64,000 nt of DNA from Verrucomicrobiaceae bacterium UBA1938 (GTDB lineage Bacteria > Verrucomicrobiota > Verrucomicrobiia > Verrucomicrobiales > Verrucomicrobiaceae). Of this stretch, positions 1-8,640 are shown piece after piece. Numbering within the stretch: position 1 is the stretch's first letter; each line of letters begins with the position of its first letter. The notes under the pieces are model-generated. The model was not told the origin of the DNA. It saw only the letters and a program-made list of their open reading frames with translations, and did no database searches. Where the stretch lies: contig DDFC01000029.1 of assembly GCA_002336895.1 (NCBI GenBank), forward strand, positions 62,001 through 126,000, written 5' to 3'. A program made the translations under genes and the position numbers.

Positions 1-2341
1 CCTTCATGTCCCAGCCGCTTTCACGGAAGGTCACGGCCAGCCAGTCGAGCAGCTCGGGGTGGCTGGGCGGCTCGCCTTGTGAGCCGAAATCGTTGCTCGT
101 TTTCACCAGGCCGATGCCAAAGAACTGCTGCCACAGGCGGTTCACCTCTACACGGGCGGTCAGTGGGTGCTGCGGACTGAGAAGCCATTTGGCCAGGTCC
201 ATGCGTGTGTGGTCGGGCTGCTGCGGCAGCGGTGGGAAGATGGCCGGTGTGCTGCGAGTCACCTTGTCCTTGGGCTTGTCGTACTGCCCGCGGTCCATCA
301 CAAAGCTTTCGCGTTTTTCCGGCAGGTCAGCCATTACAAAGGTGGCGGGGATCACATCGTAGAGCGTTTTTTTCTGGCCTTCCAGAGCCAGCTTCTCGGC
401 GCGTGCGCCATCCACCAGGCTGCGTGCGCCTTGGTATTCGTTTTCAAACCACCATGCCTTGAGCTTGGCCACTTCCAGCTCGGACCACTCGGCGGCTTTC
501 TTGCCGCGCACCAGCGTCTGCAGGTCGTTGGGCAGCTCGGCCACGCGGGTGCCCTGCTTTTTCTCCACCCATTTGCTCCAGGACCACTGCGTGTCTTTGG
601 CAGGATCGACACGGGAGTTCATGGCCAGACGATCCCAGTAAACGGTTCCGTCAAACTGAGTGAAGGCAAAGCCGTTGACCTTGATGCCAGGCTTAAGGCC
701 CAGCTTTTCAGCGGGCACTTCCAGCTTCACCCATTCACCCTCCTTGGGCAGCGCTCCCATCTGCACCTTTTCCGGCGTGCGCACCTGGCCAAAGGGGATG
801 GCGCCCTCCTGACCCCACACGGCGCGGTGGTTCCAGCCGGAGGTGTGGAACTGCAGCATGATGGCCTTGGGCGGATTGGCGGGATCAATGTAGCACTGCA
901 CGCTGATCTTGCCGTTTGGCGGGATCTCGTATTTGGCGCCATTCGTGAAGAAATCCTGCGCCACACCTGTGGCGGTACGTTTCAGTGCCGCCGTGCCGCT
1001 GAACACAGGGCCCTTGTCCTTGGTCACAAACTGAGTCGGCGCTCCAGCCACGCCGACCTTGGCACCAGCGGGGAATGCATCCTCGAACCACACCAGCTCG
1101 CTGCTCTGCACGGGGGGAGGCGGGTTCAGAGTGGCGGGGTCGGTGTATTGGATGGACTGGATTGCGCTGCGGATCTTCGTTTCTGTGGCGGCCAGCTTTT
1201 GATCCAGCTCCGCCAGCTGCTTCTTCTGCTCCTCGGTGCTCAGGCGCAGGATGGGTGGCGTCAGCAGGATGTTGCCGTCCATGGCCGGGTCGGCGGCGCT
1301 GTTAAAGAAGGCATAAAGGGAGTAAAACTCCTTCTGCGAGATGGGGTCAAACTTGTGGTCGTGGCACACGGCGCAGCCGGCGGTGAGGCCCATCCATACG
1401 GCCACGGTGGATTCCGTGCGGTCCACGGCATAGCGGAAAATGAACTCCTCATTGATGCTGCCGCCTTCGCTGGTCGTCACATTGCAGCGGTTGAACCCGG
1501 AGGCGATCTGCTGGTCGATGGTGGGGTTGGGCAGCAGGTCTCCCGCAAGCTGCCAGATCGTGAACTGGTCGTAGGGCAGGTTTTGGTTGAAGGCGCGCAC
1601 CACCCAGTCGCGGTACGGCCACATGCTGCGCTCATTGTCCAGGTGCAGGCCGTGGGTGTCGGCATAGCGGGCTGCATCCAGCCAGTAGCGGCCCATGTGT
1701 TCGCCATAGCGTTCGGACTTCAGCAGGCGGGACACGACCTTTTCATATGCATCCGGGCTGTTGTCTGCCAGAAAGGCGTCGATTTCTGCCAGCGTGGGCG
1801 GCAGGCCAGTCAGATCCAGCGTCACGCGGCGGATAAGCGTCTCCTTGGAGGCCTCGGGCTGCGGCGTCAGTTTCTCCTCCGCCAGCCGTGATTGGATAAA
1901 GGCGTCGATGGGGTTGCGGATCATGCCGCCTTTGACCACGGGCGGCGCTGTTTTGACCGGTGCTTCAAAACTCCAGTGCTTTTTGTACTCCGCGCCTTCC
2001 TTGATCCAGCGTTTCAGGATCTCCACCTGCGCCGGGGTCACGTGCTTGTTGGACTCCGGTGGCGGCATCACTTCATCTTCATCCTTGGTCAGAATGCGCT
2101 GGATGATGGTGCTGACCTCCGGACTGCCGGGTTTGATGGGAAACGCGCCATCGATGGCTTTGTAGGCACCCTCGGCCACATCCAGTCGCAGATCGGCCTT
2201 GCGCTTCTTGGCGTCAAAGCCGTGGCAGGCAAAGCAGTTGTCGCTGAGGATCGGCCGGATGTCGCGGTTGAAGTCGAGCTTCGTCGCCGCAGAGGCGGTG
2301 GCGATCAGGATGGGGGCTGCGATGAGGGCGCGGTAAAGCAT
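1..2341 (-). CDS. Secreted cytochrome-c / DUF1549 / DUF1553 protein (partial)
   Basis: The gene runs off the left edge, so only its first 780 codons are present. It starts with a signal peptide (MLYRALIAAPILIATASA). A Planctomycete-type cytochrome c domain follows, with a haem-binding CxxCH motif (NCFACH) near residue 38 and the downstream methionine-containing segment EDEVMPPPES. Next come a DUF1549 region (RNPIDAFIQSRL, TLDLTGLPPT, RYGEHMGRYWLDAARYADTHG), a middle lectin-like domain, and the beginning of DUF1553 (LTARVEVNRLWQQFFGIGLV). Such proteins are very common in Planctomycetes and Verrucomicrobia, are exported, and are usually tied to polysaccharide breakdown or sulfatase loci. The exact reaction is unknown. 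The start is the ATG directly before the signal peptide, about 40 bases after the end of cdsA, so the two may be co-transcribed. Confidence 0.9.
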   Translation of the reverse strand, partial: MLYRALIAAPILIATASAATKLDFNRDIRPILSDNCFACHGFDAKKRKADLRLDVAEGAYKAIDGAFPIKPGSPEVSTIIQRILTKDEDEVMPPPESNKHVTPAQVEILKRWIKEGAEYKKHWSFEAPVKTAPPVVKGGMIRNPIDAFIQSRLAEEKLTPQPEASKETLIRRVTLDLTGLPPTLAEIDAFLADNSPDAYEKVVSRLLKSERYGEHMGRYWLDAARYADTHGLHLDNERSMWPYRDWVVRAFNQNLPYDQFTIWQLAGDLLPNPTIDQQIASGFNRCNVTTSEGGSINEEFIFRYAVDRTESTVAVWMGLTAGCAVCHDHKFDPISQKEFYSLYAFFNSAADPAMDGNILLTPPILRLSTEEQKKQLAELDQKLAATETKIRSAIQSIQYTDPATLNPPPPVQSSELVWFEDAFPAGAKVGVAGAPTQFVTKDKGPVFSGTAALKRTATGVAQDFFTNGAKYEIPPNGKISVQCYIDPANPPKAIMLQFHTSGWNHRAVWGQEGAIPFGQVRTPEKVQMGALPKEGEWVKLEVPAEKLGLKPGIKVNGFAFTQFDGTVYWDRLAMNSRVDPAKDTQWSWSKWVEKKQGTRVAELPNDLQTLVRGKKAAEWSELEVAKLKAWWFENEYQGARSLVDGARAEKLALEGQKKTLYDVIPATFVMADLPEKRESFVMDRGQYDKPKDKVTRSTPAIFPPLPQQPDHTRMDLAKWLLSPQHPLTARVEVNRLWQQFFGIGLVKTSNDFGSQGEPPSHPELLDWLAVTFRESGWDMK

Positions 2342-2382
2342 GGCCTTGGAGTACGAAGGCCGGGCCGCCGGGCTTTCCGGCT

Positions 2383-3333
2383 TCAGCGACCAAAGAAATA
2401 GCTCGTGGCGTGGAAAAACACCGGGGCGGCAAAGGCCAGGGAGTCAAACCGGTCCATGAAACCACCGTGGCCTGCGATCGCCCCGCCCCAGTCTTTCACG
2501 CCTCGGTCCCGCTTGATGGCAGACATCACCAGACCTCCCGCAAAGCCCATCAGCACCACCAGCGCCGCCATGGCCGCCGCCTGCAGCGGGGAGAAGGGGG
2601 TGGCCCACCAGAGCGCAGCTCCGAGCGCCGTGGTCGTGAGACCTCCGCCGATGAAGCCTTCCCAGGTTTTGCCGGGGCTCACCGTGGGGGCGATTTTGTG
2701 CTTCCCGCAGGTCTTGCCCCACACATACTGCATCACGTCGCTGAGCTCCACGACAGCCACAAACCAGAAAAGCAGGTTTGCCCGGGGCTCCTGCCAGCCG
2801 GGTACATCCACCCACAGCAGCGCCGGTGCATAGCTGATGCAGTACACGCAGACCATTAGGCCCCACTGGATCTTGGCCGTACGCTCCAGAAAGTGCTCGC
2901 AGTCACCCGCGAGGGCCGACCGCACCGGGATGAAAAGGAAGGCATACACCGGGATCAGGATGAGAAACAGGACGTACCACCACGTGGCCAGAAAGTAATA
3001 GTGCAGCGGCGTGATGACGAAGAACACCCAGAACAGCGTGCGGTGGTCTCCCGGCTTTGTGGGAGTGAGAGTGATGAACTCCCGCAGCGCCATGAATGAG
3101 CTGATGCCAAACATCAGCACCGTGCCCTTGGGGCCCACGGCCAGCGCGGCGGCAAAGACAGCCACCATGCCCCACCACGCCCGGGTGCGTGCATTCAGGT
3201 TGGCCACCGTGGCTCTGGCGGCGTCTGTGGCTGCTCTTCTGGCCAGTGCCCGGCCGATGACCGAGGCGAGAACGAGCAAGACCAGCGTGCCAAAAAGCAG
3301 CCGCTGCAGCGCGGGATCGGAGAGAGCACTCAT
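2383..3333 (-). CDS. cdsA: Phosphatidate cytidylyltransferase (CDP-diglyceride synthase)
   Basis: This integral membrane enzyme makes CDP-diacylglycerol from phosphatidate and CTP, the precursor of all bacterial phospholipids. The C-terminal third carries the family signature almost perfectly: SPGKTWEGFIGG, then SAIKRDRGVKDWGGAIAGHG and FMDRFDSL. At least seven hydrophobic segments are visible. The ATG giving MSALSDPALQ (first base 3333) is preferred. An upstream non-ATG start at 3372 would add 13 mostly basic residues, and neither has a clear ribosome binding site. The neighbouring pgsA at 4388 uses the product of this enzyme, although it lies on the other strand beyond an esterase gene. Confidence 0.93.
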   Translation of the reverse strand: MSALSDPALQRLLFGTLVLLVLASVIGRALARRAATDAARATVANLNARTRAWWGMVAVFAAALAVGPKGTVLMFGISSFMALREFITLTPTKPGDHRTLFWVFFVITPLHYYFLATWWYVLFLILIPVYAFLFIPVRSALAGDCEHFLERTAKIQWGLMVCVYCISYAPALLWVDVPGWQEPRANLLFWFVAVVELSDVMQYVWGKTCGKHKIAPTVSPGKTWEGFIGGGLTTTALGAALWWATPFSPLQAAAMAALVVLMGFAGGLVMSAIKRDRGVKDWGGAIAGHGGFMDRFDSLAFAAPVFFHATSYFFGR

Positions 3334-3423
3334 ACCTGCGGAAGATTCACGGCCATTCCGCTTCTTTTGCAAACTGGTTTGCGCCGCCGCCGTTGTAGCG
3401 CCCTTCCACCTTCCTCTTCACTC

Positions 3424-4287
3424 ATGCTTCGCTGTCTCTTCGCTGTTTTCTTTTGCATGCTTGCTTCACTGCCCGCTGCAGAGCCATCCACCCGCATCTA
3501 CAAAAAGGCGGGCGAGCGCGAGCTGAAGCTCACCATCGTCAATCCAGCGGACTGGAAAAGCACTGACCAGCGCCCGGCGCTGGTGTTCTTTCACGGCGGT
3601 GGCTGGGTGGGCGGCGGGCCCACACAGTTCACCCAGCACAGCGATTACCTGGCCACGCGTGGCATTGTCTGCATCCAGGTGGAGTATCGCCTGATCAAGA
3701 AGGGGGATGCTGGCCCGCCCATCGACTGCGTGCACGATGCCAGATCCGCCATGCGCTGGGTGCGCGGTCATGCCACAGAGCTGGGCATTGATCCCAATCG
3801 CATCGCCGCAGGCGGTGGCAGTGCCGGTGGCCATCTGGCGGCGTTCGTCGGCATGGTGGAGGGGCTGGATGATCCGCAGGATGATCTGAAAATTTCGCCC
3901 AAAGCCAACGCACTCGTCCTTTTCAATCCCGTGTTCGACAACGGCCCGGACCAGGGCTGGGGCCACAGCAGGGTGGGAGATCGCTACAAGGAATACTCCC
4001 CGGCTCACAACATCACCTCCGATGATCCGCCCGCGATCGTGTTTCTCGGCGCCCAGGACAAGCTCATCCCCGTGGCGGTCGTGGAGCGCTTCAAGGAGGG
4101 CATGACCAAGGCGGGCGTGCGCTGCGAGGCCGTGTTCTTCGAGGGCCAGGGGCATGGATTCTTCAATCCCGGCAGAGGCGGCAAAATGCAGTTCTACTAC
4201 GAGACGCTGCTCGCCACGGATAAGTTTCTCACCTCTCTGGGCTGGCTGAAAGGCGAGCCCACACTGCAAAAACCCTCTGGAGAATGA
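3424..4287 (+). CDS. Secreted alpha/beta hydrolase (esterase/lipase, Aes/BD-FAE type)
   Basis: This 287-residue protein has an N-terminal signal peptide (MLRCLFAVFFCMLASLPAA) and a single alpha/beta-hydrolase domain. It shows the oxyanion-hole motif HGGGW (residues 57-61), the nucleophile elbow GGSAGG with Ser133, a likely catalytic Asp in LGAQDKLIP and the catalytic His in GQGHGFF. This layout fits acetyl-esterase/carboxylesterase enzymes, which in this phylum are often placed with polysaccharide-degradation genes. The natural substrate cannot be read from sequence. The ATG at 3424 is chosen because it begins the signal peptide; an upstream start at 3367 would prepend an Arg-rich stretch. 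It is divergent from cdsA. Confidence 0.88.
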   Translation: MLRCLFAVFFCMLASLPAAEPSTRIYKKAGERELKLTIVNPADWKSTDQRPALVFFHGGGWVGGGPTQFTQHSDYLATRGIVCIQVEYRLIKKGDAGPPIDCVHDARSAMRWVRGHATELGIDPNRIAAGGGSAGGHLAAFVGMVEGLDDPQDDLKISPKANALVLFNPVFDNGPDQGWGHSRVGDRYKEYSPAHNITSDDPPAIVFLGAQDKLIPVAVVERFKEGMTKAGVRCEAVFFEGQGHGFFNPGRGGKMQFYYETLLATDKFLTSLGWLKGEPTLQKPSGE

Positions 4288-4387
4288 AGCCCTGCCGTCT
4301 GACTTTGAGGGGGGCAAAGCTCTTTCGTTGCAGGCCCGTCGTTGACAGCAGGGGGATTCCTTCGCTAGACAGAGCTGCCCAACCCGC

Positions 4388-4987
4388 ATGAACCTGCCCA
4401 ACAAGCTCACTCTCTCCCGCCTCATCCTCACGGCGGTCTTTGTGGTGTGCTTTTACATTCCGTGGGCCAACACCGTGTCGCTGGCCCTGCTGGTCTTTGG
4501 CGTGGCTTCCATCACCGACTATTACGACGGCAAAATAGCGCGGGCGCGCGGCATTGTGACCAATTTTGGCAAGCTCTTCGATCCGCTGGCGGACAAGATC
4601 CTCATCGCCGCCGCCTTCATCCTTCTGGCTGCGGACAAAAACATCCCTGAGCCCTCACGCATGCCGGCGTGGATCGCCATCATCATCCTGTCGCGCGAGT
4701 TTTTTGTGACCGGCATCCGACTGGTGGCCGCAGGGCAGGGGGCCGTGCTGGCTGCTGAGACCCTGGGCAAGCACAAGATGCTCTGGCAGATCCTCACCGT
4801 GATCTACTTCATGATGCGTCAGGCGTCCGAGGAGCCCATCTTTGGTTTCACCCATGCGGCCTTCACCGCCAGTCCGGAGACGGAGCGCATCGTGGCCGCA
4901 GGCGTGCTTTATTTCACCACGCTGCTCACTCTGGTGTCAGGCTTCAGCTATTTTTGGAAGAATCGGCACATGTTTGACGATGCCTGA
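4388..4987 (+). CDS. pgsA: CDP-diacylglycerol-glycerol-3-phosphate 3-phosphatidyltransferase
   Basis: This 199-residue membrane protein belongs to the CDP-alcohol phosphatidyltransferase family. The metal- and CDP-binding motif is intact: D44-Y-Y-D47-G48, A51-R52, G61, D65 and D69 (DYYDGKIARARG then FGKLFDPLADK). The N-terminus MNLPNKLTLSR is characteristic of PgsA, which makes phosphatidylglycerophosphate for phosphatidylglycerol and cardiolipin synthesis. About four to five membrane segments follow. It lies 100 bases after the esterase and 27 bases before the RidA-like gene, on the same strand. Another CDP-alcohol transferase (for example, a phosphatidylserine synthase) is less likely given the N-terminal match. 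Confidence 0.92.
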   Translation: MNLPNKLTLSRLILTAVFVVCFYIPWANTVSLALLVFGVASITDYYDGKIARARGIVTNFGKLFDPLADKILIAAAFILLAADKNIPEPSRMPAWIAIIILSREFFVTGIRLVAAGQGAVLAAETLGKHKMLWQILTVIYFMMRQASEEPIFGFTHAAFTASPETERIVAAGVLYFTTLLTLVSGFSYFWKNRHMFDDA

Positions 4988-5014
4988 GCTGAACCACACC
5001 ACGAACCCATTTTC

Positions 5015-5476
5015 ATGAGCGCAGAACAGCAAATCACCACCCTCGGACTCACCCTGCCCCCAGCACCTCCGCGCGGCGGAGTTTACAAGCCGGTCGTGAT
5101 CGTCGGCAACATCGCCTACGTCTCCGGCCATGGCCCTTATCTTGGAGAGGGCAACTACCTCACGGGTCGCGTCGGGTCAGATCTGACCCTCGACGAAGGC
5201 AAGGCCGCTGCCCGGCAGACTGCCCTGGCGCTGCTGGCGACTCTGAAAAGCGAGCTGGGCAGCCTGGACCGCGTGAAGCGCGTGGTGAAGCTTCTCGGCA
5301 TGGTTAACAGCACGCCGGACTTTGGAGATCACCCGAAAGTCATCAATGGCTGCAGCGAGCTCTTTGGCCAGGTATGGGGAGAGGAGAACGGCATCGGCGC
5401 ACGCAGCGCCGTTGGCATGGGCTCCCTGCCAGGAAACATCGCCGTCGAGATCGAAGGCATCTTCGAGCTGAAGTAA
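5015..5476 (+). CDS. RidA/YjgF-family protein
   Basis: This 153-residue single-domain protein is of the YjgF/YER057c/UK114 family. Family features include the N-terminal GGVYKPVVIVGNIAYVSGHG, a central helix with RVKRVVKLLGMVNSTPDF, and the C-terminal signature RSAVGMGSLPGNIAVEIEG. The conserved arginine of RSAVG is the residue that binds carboxylates in RidA. It is slightly longer than classic RidA (about 130 residues) and matches the YjgH/TdcF-like RutC side branch. The canonical role is hydrolysis of reactive enamine/imine intermediates from PLP enzymes; the substrate here is unknown. It follows pgsA by 27 bases and ends just before a terminator-like hairpin. Confidence 0.85.
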   Translation: MSAEQQITTLGLTLPPAPPRGGVYKPVVIVGNIAYVSGHGPYLGEGNYLTGRVGSDLTLDEGKAAARQTALALLATLKSELGSLDRVKRVVKLLGMVNSTPDFGDHPKVINGCSELFGQVWGEENGIGARSAVGMGSLPGNIAVEIEGIFELK

Positions 5477-5485
5477 GGCGGCGTG

Positions 5486-5517
5486 AAAAACCCGCGCTGT
5501 GCTGCCACAGGGCGGGT
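5486..5517. terminator. Hairpin terminator between convergent genes
   Basis: An inverted repeat lies between the RidA-like gene and the convergent lipoprotein gene. It has an outer stem ACCCGC/GCGGGT and an inner stem CTGTG/CACAG around a CTGC loop. Read on the minus strand the stem is followed by TTTTT, as in a Rho-independent terminator for the lipoprotein gene. On the plus strand the T-run is lacking, so it is probably stronger in one direction. Confidence 0.65.
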
Positions 5518-5540
5518 GTCAAAGTGGGCTGACAGGCGGC

Positions 5541-5993
5541 TCAGAACCAGGCGGAGCCCAGCCCGAGGCCGATGCCCCAGTTGAAAGGCTGGCCAAAGCC
5601 ATAGCCGCCGCCCCATGGCCGGTTCGTCCGGCTGTAAATGGAGGAGGAGCTGCGGCTGTAGTAGGGGCTGCTGTACAGGCTGTTTGAGTAGTACGGGTGC
5701 AGATTATAGGAGCGCGGGTAGATGGAGGCCGGGCGGCTGTTCACAGGGCGCGCACCGTAGCAGCGCTTTCCGGCATCCGTGCCGCGGATCACATAGTAGT
5801 AGTTGTCGCGGTTGGCACCCAGGGCGCTGGAGGTGAGATCACCGATCGGGCCACGGCCCGTGTAGCGGTAGGGGATGAAGGTGCCTGAGTAGGGGCCGGA
5901 TGAGTTGTAGCCGTAGCCATACGGATACTGGCAGGAGGTTAGAGCCAGCGAAACGCCGACTAGGAGAAGCACGAGAGATGAGAGAGACGGCAT
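5541..5993 (-). CDS. Small Tyr/Ser-rich lipoprotein of unknown function
   Basis: This 150-residue protein begins with a lipoprotein signal (MPSLSSLVLLLVGVSLALTS, then Cys), lipobox LTSC. The mature part is very rich in Tyr, Ser, Pro and Gly (for example SYNLHPYYSNSLYSSPYYSR) with no recognisable domain. It is probably an exported, low-complexity envelope lipoprotein. A central segment, RDNYYYVIRGTDAGKRCYGA, looks more structured. The ATG at 5993 is preferred to a GTG two codons upstream. The gene follows a lipoprotein gene on the same strand, separated by about 150 AT-richer bases. Confidence 0.7.
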   Translation of the reverse strand: MPSLSSLVLLLVGVSLALTSCQYPYGYGYNSSGPYSGTFIPYRYTGRGPIGDLTSSALGANRDNYYYVIRGTDAGKRCYGARPVNSRPASIYPRSYNLHPYYSNSLYSSPYYSRSSSSIYSRTNRPWGGGYGFGQPFNWGIGLGLGSAWF

Positions 5994-6143
5994 TTTCACG
6001 GCGGGCGGGAGTTCGTAGCTGGATTAGCCACGAAATCCGCCGCACAGGCAACGACTAAGCCTCTTGAGAAGCGAAGTATAATTTCGCTCAAATCGAGTCG
6101 TTCTGACTATTATCAAACAACCCGCCGAAGATCTTAGGATTTC

Positions 6144-6917
6144 TTAAAATCCAATGATCTGAAATGGCATGCTGTCCTTGACCTGCTTGTCATCGGGGGT
6201 GCTCATGAGCTTCTCAAACTGCGTGGCCCATTCGCGAATGGCAAACTTGGCCTGGCCGGTGGGAAACAGCTCCTGGGGGAAGAAGAAGAACAAGGTCTTT
6301 GCCTCTTCCTTGTCGGCAAATTCAAAGTAGGACTTGCCGGTCTTGGGCTCGGTCAGCACCCCTTCGATGGCGATGGTACCGCGCGAAGGCTTGCCCAGCA
6401 CGCTGCCGCCCACCATGGGCAGCGTCACCAGATCCACGGCCTCACGCACCACCAGTCCGGAGTAGGTGTTCGGCTCCCATTCGATGATGGAGAGTTTCAG
6501 GGTCATGGCATCCTTGGAAGGCTCGTCCACGACGGTGAAACGAGACTTCTTGTTGGATTTGAAAGCGTTCACAAACTTGTCGTGCGCATAACTCACCAGA
6601 CCCTTCATCTTGGTCTCGCGGCGCTTGTCGCTGAACTCCATTTGGGTGAACTTCTGCTTCATGGGGCGCAGCTGGTCGGAGACGACCGGGGCGATGTAGA
6701 TGGACTTCACTTTCTCGGTGGCTTCCAGGACACGCTTGTCGGTGGTCCACCAGTTGCCAATGAAGGGTGACCTTTTACGGTTTTCCTTTAGCTCGCTGGC
6801 GTGGGGCAGGAAGGCTGTGGGTTTGACATCGACTGCGGCCACCACGCTCTTGGCGGTGCGGCAGGAGATCATCATCCAGGGGATCAGCAGGAGGAGGGTG
6901 GCGCGAGTCAGCATCAT
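6144..6917 (-). CDS. DUF3313-like lipoprotein
   Basis: This 257-residue protein has a lipoprotein signal ending in MISC (Cys19). The mature part contains KSIYIAPVVSD, RFTVVDEPSKDAMTLKLSIIEWEPNT and RGTIAIEGVLTEPKTGKSYFEF. That order (putative first strand, a region on variable expression, then a 'matrix/turnover' strand) resembles DUF3313-type lipoproteins. The family function is unknown. The gene is divergent from rseP, an intramembrane protease for envelope stress, with about 180 bases between the starts. The family assignment is by pattern only. Confidence 0.6.
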   Translation of the reverse strand: MMLTRATLLLLIPWMMISCRTAKSVVAAVDVKPTAFLPHASELKENRKRSPFIGNWWTTDKRVLEATEKVKSIYIAPVVSDQLRPMKQKFTQMEFSDKRRETKMKGLVSYAHDKFVNAFKSNKKSRFTVVDEPSKDAMTLKLSIIEWEPNTYSGLVVREAVDLVTLPMVGGSVLGKPSRGTIAIEGVLTEPKTGKSYFEFADKEEAKTLFFFFPQELFPTGQAKFAIREWATQFEKLMSTPDDKQVKDSMPFQIIGF

Positions 6918-7101
6918 GTAGTTAATATGTCGGGATACGTCTGAGAAGCGTGGAAGGCAAATATTTCACAGTTCAGATTCAACACAAACTTCCCCGCAGC
7001 ATTTGCGCCACTCAAGGGGGGGTGTTAGCTTTTCGTCTGATCCAGACGGTGTGGTGCAATTCCGCCCTGTGTCGTCCGGTCTCCCCCCAACCTCCACTTT
7101 T

Positions 7102-8628
7102 ATGGCATGGCTTTCCTCTCTCGGCACCCTTGGTGAGATGATTCGTTTCATCATTCTCATCCTGGAGGTGATTCTGGTCTTCAACCTCATGATCGTCGTG
7201 CACGAATGGGGTCACTTTCTGGCGGCTCGGTGGCGCGGCCTGAAGATCGACAAGTTCTACATCTGGTTTGGCAAGCCCCTCTGGAAGAAGACCATCAATG
7301 GCGTGGAGTATGGCCTCGGCAGCATCCCCGCCGGTGGCTACGTGGCACTGCCGCAGATGGCCCCCATGGGCGGTCTGGAGGGCGAGACAAGCACCGAGCA
7401 ACTGCCGCCGATCACTCCTCTGGACAAGGCCATCGTCGCCTTTGCCGGTCCTCTTTTCAGCTTCATGCTGGCCTGTGCCTTTGCCGTGGCCGTCTGGGGC
7501 GTGGGCAAGCCCGAGAGCGAAGCCCACACCACGACGATCGTGGGCTACGTGGCCAAGGACAGCCCGGCCTTCAAGGCGGGCGTGATTCCCGGAGACAAAA
7601 TCCTCAAAGTGGACGGCCAGCCGGTGAAGCGCTTCGAAGGCTTGGTGGATAGCGTACGCTGGGGCGTGGTGGCCAGCGAGGGAGACACCATCGAGGTGGA
7701 GCTGGAGCGCGCCGGAAAGGGCGTCATGAAGGTGGAGATCAATCCCAAGGACTGGCCCAAGACGGAAGAGAAAGCAGCGCCGGCATCCTGGTGGAGTTCT
7801 GTTTTCAAGCGTCCTGAGCTGCGCTCCGTGGGCTGGGAAGGCCAGATGACTCCCATGGTGGGTGGCGTGGCCAAAAACAGCCCTGCTGACGAGGCGGGCA
7901 TCAAGCCCAATGACCTGGTGCTCCGTGCGGATGGCAGGCCGCTGCGCAGCATCGGTGATCTCGGAGACTACATCCGGGCCAACCCGGGCAAGAGCATCAC
8001 CCTGGACATCGAGCGCGATGGCAAGGTCCTGCCGATTTCCGTTCTGCCGCGCATCCCTGACAAGAACAACCTCAAGGAGGTCACGGATGACCATAAGGAG
8101 TACCCCATGGTCGGCGTGGCCTGGGACGTGGAAGGAAAGCGCACCCCCACCACCATCACTCCCTGGGAGCAGATCAGTGACGCGGTGCGCCACATGGGCA
8201 ATCTGGTGTCCAAGCTCGTCTCTCCCAAATCCGACCTCAGCCCTGCGCACATGAGCGGTCCCGTCGGTGTGGGCCGCCTCTACTACAAGCTCTTCCAGCA
8301 CCCGGATGGCTGGCGCCTCGTGCTGTGGTTCAGCGTCGTCTTCAACATCAACCTCGCCATCCTCAACATGATGCCCTTCCCCGTCCTCGATGGCGGACAC
8401 ATCACCATGGCCATTGCCGAGGCCATTCGCCGCAAGCCACCGCAGGGCAGGGTCCTCGAATACGTGCAGACTGCCTGCGCGCTCATGCTCTTCGGCTTCA
8501 TCATCTTCGTCACCCTCAAGGACACCGGAGACATCTTTGGCGGTGGCAAAGATGCCGGCGGCAAGGCGCTGAAAATCGAGTGGCTCTCCAAAGAGCAGCG
8601 TGCCACCCCGCCTGGTGCCGGCGCGTGA
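7102..8628 (+). CDS. rseP: RIP metalloprotease RseP (site-2 protease)
   Basis: This 508-residue intramembrane zinc protease carries the catalytic HEWGH motif (His34, Glu35, His38) in the first membrane segment and the second motif NMMPFPVLDGGH near the C-terminus, whose Asp is the third zinc ligand. Two PDZ domains lie between (roughly residues 140-220 and 250-330), each with a clear start such as VAKDSPAFKAGVIPGDKILKV and VAKNSPADEAGIKPNDLVL. RseP cuts anti-sigma factors after a first periplasmic cut and can clear signal-peptide remnants. The ATG at 7102 is preferred; a second ATG at 7138 is possible. A GT4 gene follows 12 bases downstream. Confidence 0.93.
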   Translation: MAWLSSLGTLGEMIRFIILILEVILVFNLMIVVHEWGHFLAARWRGLKIDKFYIWFGKPLWKKTINGVEYGLGSIPAGGYVALPQMAPMGGLEGETSTEQLPPITPLDKAIVAFAGPLFSFMLACAFAVAVWGVGKPESEAHTTTIVGYVAKDSPAFKAGVIPGDKILKVDGQPVKRFEGLVDSVRWGVVASEGDTIEVELERAGKGVMKVEINPKDWPKTEEKAAPASWWSSVFKRPELRSVGWEGQMTPMVGGVAKNSPADEAGIKPNDLVLRADGRPLRSIGDLGDYIRANPGKSITLDIERDGKVLPISVLPRIPDKNNLKEVTDDHKEYPMVGVAWDVEGKRTPTTITPWEQISDAVRHMGNLVSKLVSPKSDLSPAHMSGPVGVGRLYYKLFQHPDGWRLVLWFSVVFNINLAILNMMPFPVLDGGHITMAIAEAIRRKPPQGRVLEYVQTACALMLFGFIIFVTLKDTGDIFGGGKDAGGKALKIEWLSKEQRATPPGAGA

Positions 8629-8640
8629 TCTCCGCAGGCC

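Noticed and set aside
167..1891. Long plus-strand open frame (574 codons) over the DUF1549/DUF1553 gene
   Set aside because: Antisense shadow of a high-GC gene; the protein has no domain and the minus strand encodes clear conserved motifs.
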